A program made the position numbers and the translations under genes. From Acidobacteriota bacterium (lineage in GTDB: Bacteria; Acidobacteriota; Polarisedimenticolia; J045), in contig JAMOQA010000532.1 in the NCBI GenBank assembly GCA_027064265.1, forward strand, positions 1 through 6,574: a DNA stretch of 6,574 bases. The letters are read 5' to 3'. Below, in pieces: positions 5,727 through 6,574 of the stretch; position 1 is the stretch's first letter; each line of letters opens with the position of its first letter. Below the pieces are notes generated by a model that saw only the letters and a list, made by a program, of their open reading frames with translations, was not told the DNA's origin and made no database searches.

Positions 5727-6446
5727 ATGGTACGCGGAATCCTCGTCGCCCTCTTCCACCTCTTCGGGGTCCCCCTCTACTCCCTGGTCGGAATCGTCGG
5801 CGACCTGCTGTTCCCGGGCACGGAGTGGATCCCCCGGGTGGGCGCCGCCTGGTCCCGCCACACGCTCCGGCTCGCCGGTGTCCGGGTCGAGGTGGAAGGG
5901 AGCGAGATCCTGGCGGAGAACCGGCCCGCGGTGCTGACCGCCAACCACACCTCGGCGATGGACATCTACGCGGTCTGCTCGAGCGTGCCGGTCCCTTACC
6001 GGATGGTCGCCAAGGCGGAGCTGTTCCGGATCCCGATCTTCGGCCGGGCCCTCCTGCGGGCCGGGTTCGTGCCCCTCCAGCGCCGGCCGAGCCGGAAGGA
6101 CCTCGCGGCGATCGAGCGGGTGCGCAAGGACCTCCGGAAGGGGGCGATCGTCTGCTTCTTCCCGGAAGGGACCCGCAGCCCGGACGGCCGGCTTCGGCCC
6201 TTCAAGACCGGGGCGTTCGTGCTGGCGATCCGGGAGGGGATCCCGGTGATCCCGGTCGCGATCGTGGGGGCGTACCGCGTCCAGCGCCGCGGGAGCCTCC
6301 TCATCCGGCCCGGCACGATCCGCTTCCGGGTCCTCGAGCCGCTCTCGACCGAGGGGCGCACCCTGGACGAGCGGATGGACCTCGCCCGCGAGACCCACGA
6401 CCGGATCGCCGCCGCCCTCCCCCCCGACCAGCGCCCCGCCGACTGA
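5727..6446 (+). CDS. plsC: 1-acyl-sn-glycerol-3-phosphate acyltransferase (PlsC family)
   Basis: This 239-residue, membrane-associated enzyme should transfer an acyl chain to lysophosphatidic acid, giving phosphatidic acid, the precursor of all membrane phospholipids. The four LPLAT motifs are present in order: NHTSAMD (73-79, the catalytic H(X4)D with His74 and Asp79), GFVPLQRR (113-120), FPEGTRS (145-151) and VIPVAIVG (174-181). A hydrophobic N-terminal segment (3-28) anchors it. Length is normal for PlsC (about 240). The ATG at 5727 is the first Met that gives the usual N-terminus. The in-frame extension upstream is antisense to the neighbouring gene and is rejected. No Shine-Dalgarno precedes the ATG. 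PlsC-like proteins can also use other lyso-lipids (lyso-ornithine, for example), so substrate is by family only. Confidence 0.95.
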   Translation: MVRGILVALFHLFGVPLYSLVGIVGDLLFPGTEWIPRVGAAWSRHTLRLAGVRVEVEGSEILAENRPAVLTANHTSAMDIYAVCSSVPVPYRMVAKAELFRIPIFGRALLRAGFVPLQRRPSRKDLAAIERVRKDLRKGAIVCFFPEGTRSPDGRLRPFKTGAFVLAIREGIPVIPVAIVGAYRVQRRGSLLIRPGTIRFRVLEPLSTEGRTLDERMDLARETHDRIAAALPPDQRPAD

Positions 6447-6477
6447 TCCATCCCGCCCGACCCGGCCGCGGACCACC

Positions 6478-6494
6478 GTGCCGCTGCGCGGCAC
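6478..6494 (+). terminator. First hairpin downstream of plsC
   Basis: GTGCCG (6478-6483) and CGGCAC (6489-6494) form a perfect 6-bp stem with a five-base loop, 31 bases after the plsC stop. It lies two bases from a second hairpin. No T-run follows, so termination would have to be Rho-assisted or the element may act to stabilise the 3' end. Confidence 0.35.
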
Positions 6495-6496
6495 AC

Positions 6497-6516
6497 GGGC
6501 GCAGCACGCTGCGCCC
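6497..6516 (+). terminator. Second hairpin downstream of plsC, possible weak terminator
   Basis: GGGCGCAG (6497-6504) and CTGCGCCC (6509-6516) form a perfect 8-bp stem with loop CACG, followed by CTTCTAT, which is only mildly U-rich. Together with the hairpin just before it, it probably marks the plsC transcript end. Its left arm can pair alternatively with CTGCGC in the first hairpin (6484-6489), so the two structures are partly exclusive. Confidence 0.4.
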
Positions 6517-6574
6517 CTTCTATGAGAAGGCCGGGTTTGTCAAGGCCGGCGCGGCGGCCGGGATGGTGCACCCG
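6512..6574 (+). pseudogene. Possible C-terminal remnant of a GNAT acetyltransferase (runs off right edge)
   Basis: Read on the plus strand in the frame of 6515-6517, this stretch gives PFYEKAGFVKAG (6515-6550) followed by AAAGMVHP to the window end. FYEKxGF is the classic late motif of GNAT acetyltransferases, and a nearby Gly and His before the C-terminus fit that family (ElaA-like proteins end this way). Upstream in the same frame there is no ATG or GTG between here and plsC, only hairpins and a single CTG, and the acetyl-CoA-binding motif is absent. It is therefore a start-less remnant if real. The stretch is only about 20 residues, so chance similarity is possible. Confidence 0.3.

Noticed and set aside
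5670..6494. A long N-terminal extension of the unknown membrane protein back to 6494
   Set aside because: The extension is antisense to plsC, is low-complexity and charged, and the ATG at 5669 has a near-perfect GGAGGT at ideal spacing.
6538..6543. A perfect TTGACA (-35 consensus) on the minus strand
   Set aside because: No good -10 sits 16-18 bases away (TAGAAG is at 15), and no minus-strand gene begins until 5669, on the far side of plsC.
1..6574. tRNA, rRNA, CRISPR array, insertion sequence or phage attachment site
   Set aside because: I saw no spaced direct repeats, no transposase or integrase motifs, no terminal inverted repeats with target duplications, and no cloverleaf-like sequence.

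Overview
The window is GC-rich throughout, and almost every codon in the real genes ends in G or C. It reads as a chromosomal segment of a high-GC, diderm (outer-membrane-bearing) bacterium. The diderm reading rests on a complete inner-membrane MCE/Mla-type lipid transporter (permease, ATPase and MCE substrate-binding protein). The phylum cannot be fixed from the sequence alone; a myxobacterial/deltaproteobacterial-like or other high-GC environmental lineage would fit.

Layout. Six genes run leftward (minus strand) as one apparent operon. In order of transcription they are a small four-helix membrane protein of unknown function (5669-5214), an MlaE-like permease (5172-4402, TTG start), an MlaF-like ATPase (4408-3611), an MlaD-like MCE protein with an unusual repeat region (3621-2404), a UDP-sugar 6-dehydrogenase of the WbpA/TviB type (2314-980), and an extended-SDR UDP-sugar 4-epimerase (from 930, running off the left edge). 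The E-F-D genes overlap, by 7 and 11 bases, which suggests translational coupling. The two sugar genes follow after gaps of 89 and 49 bases that contain hairpins and, in the first, a weak promoter-like pair. On the other side of a 57-base divergent gap lies a plus-strand PlsC-type acyltransferase (5727-6446). It has no ribosome binding site, and its predicted promoter would place the transcript start at or next to the ATG. The last 128 bases hold two back-to-back hairpins and then a short stretch that translates like the C-terminal end of a GNAT acetyltransferase but has no start.

How the genes fit together. The theme is the cell envelope. PlsC makes phosphatidic acid, the MlaEFD-type complex moves phospholipid between membranes, and the dehydrogenase plus epimerase should supply a UDP-hexuronic acid (UDP-GalA or UDP-GalNAcA type) for surface polysaccharide or lipopolysaccharide. 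No MlaC, MlaB or MlaA gene is present in the window.

Nothing here looks like a defence system, mobile element, CRISPR array or RNA gene. The most distinctive signals are the five-fold, about 38-residue repeat and terminal leucine-zipper-like coil of the MCE protein, the unknown membrane protein at the head of the transporter operon with a duplicated ALVDG motif, and the apparently leaderless plsC.
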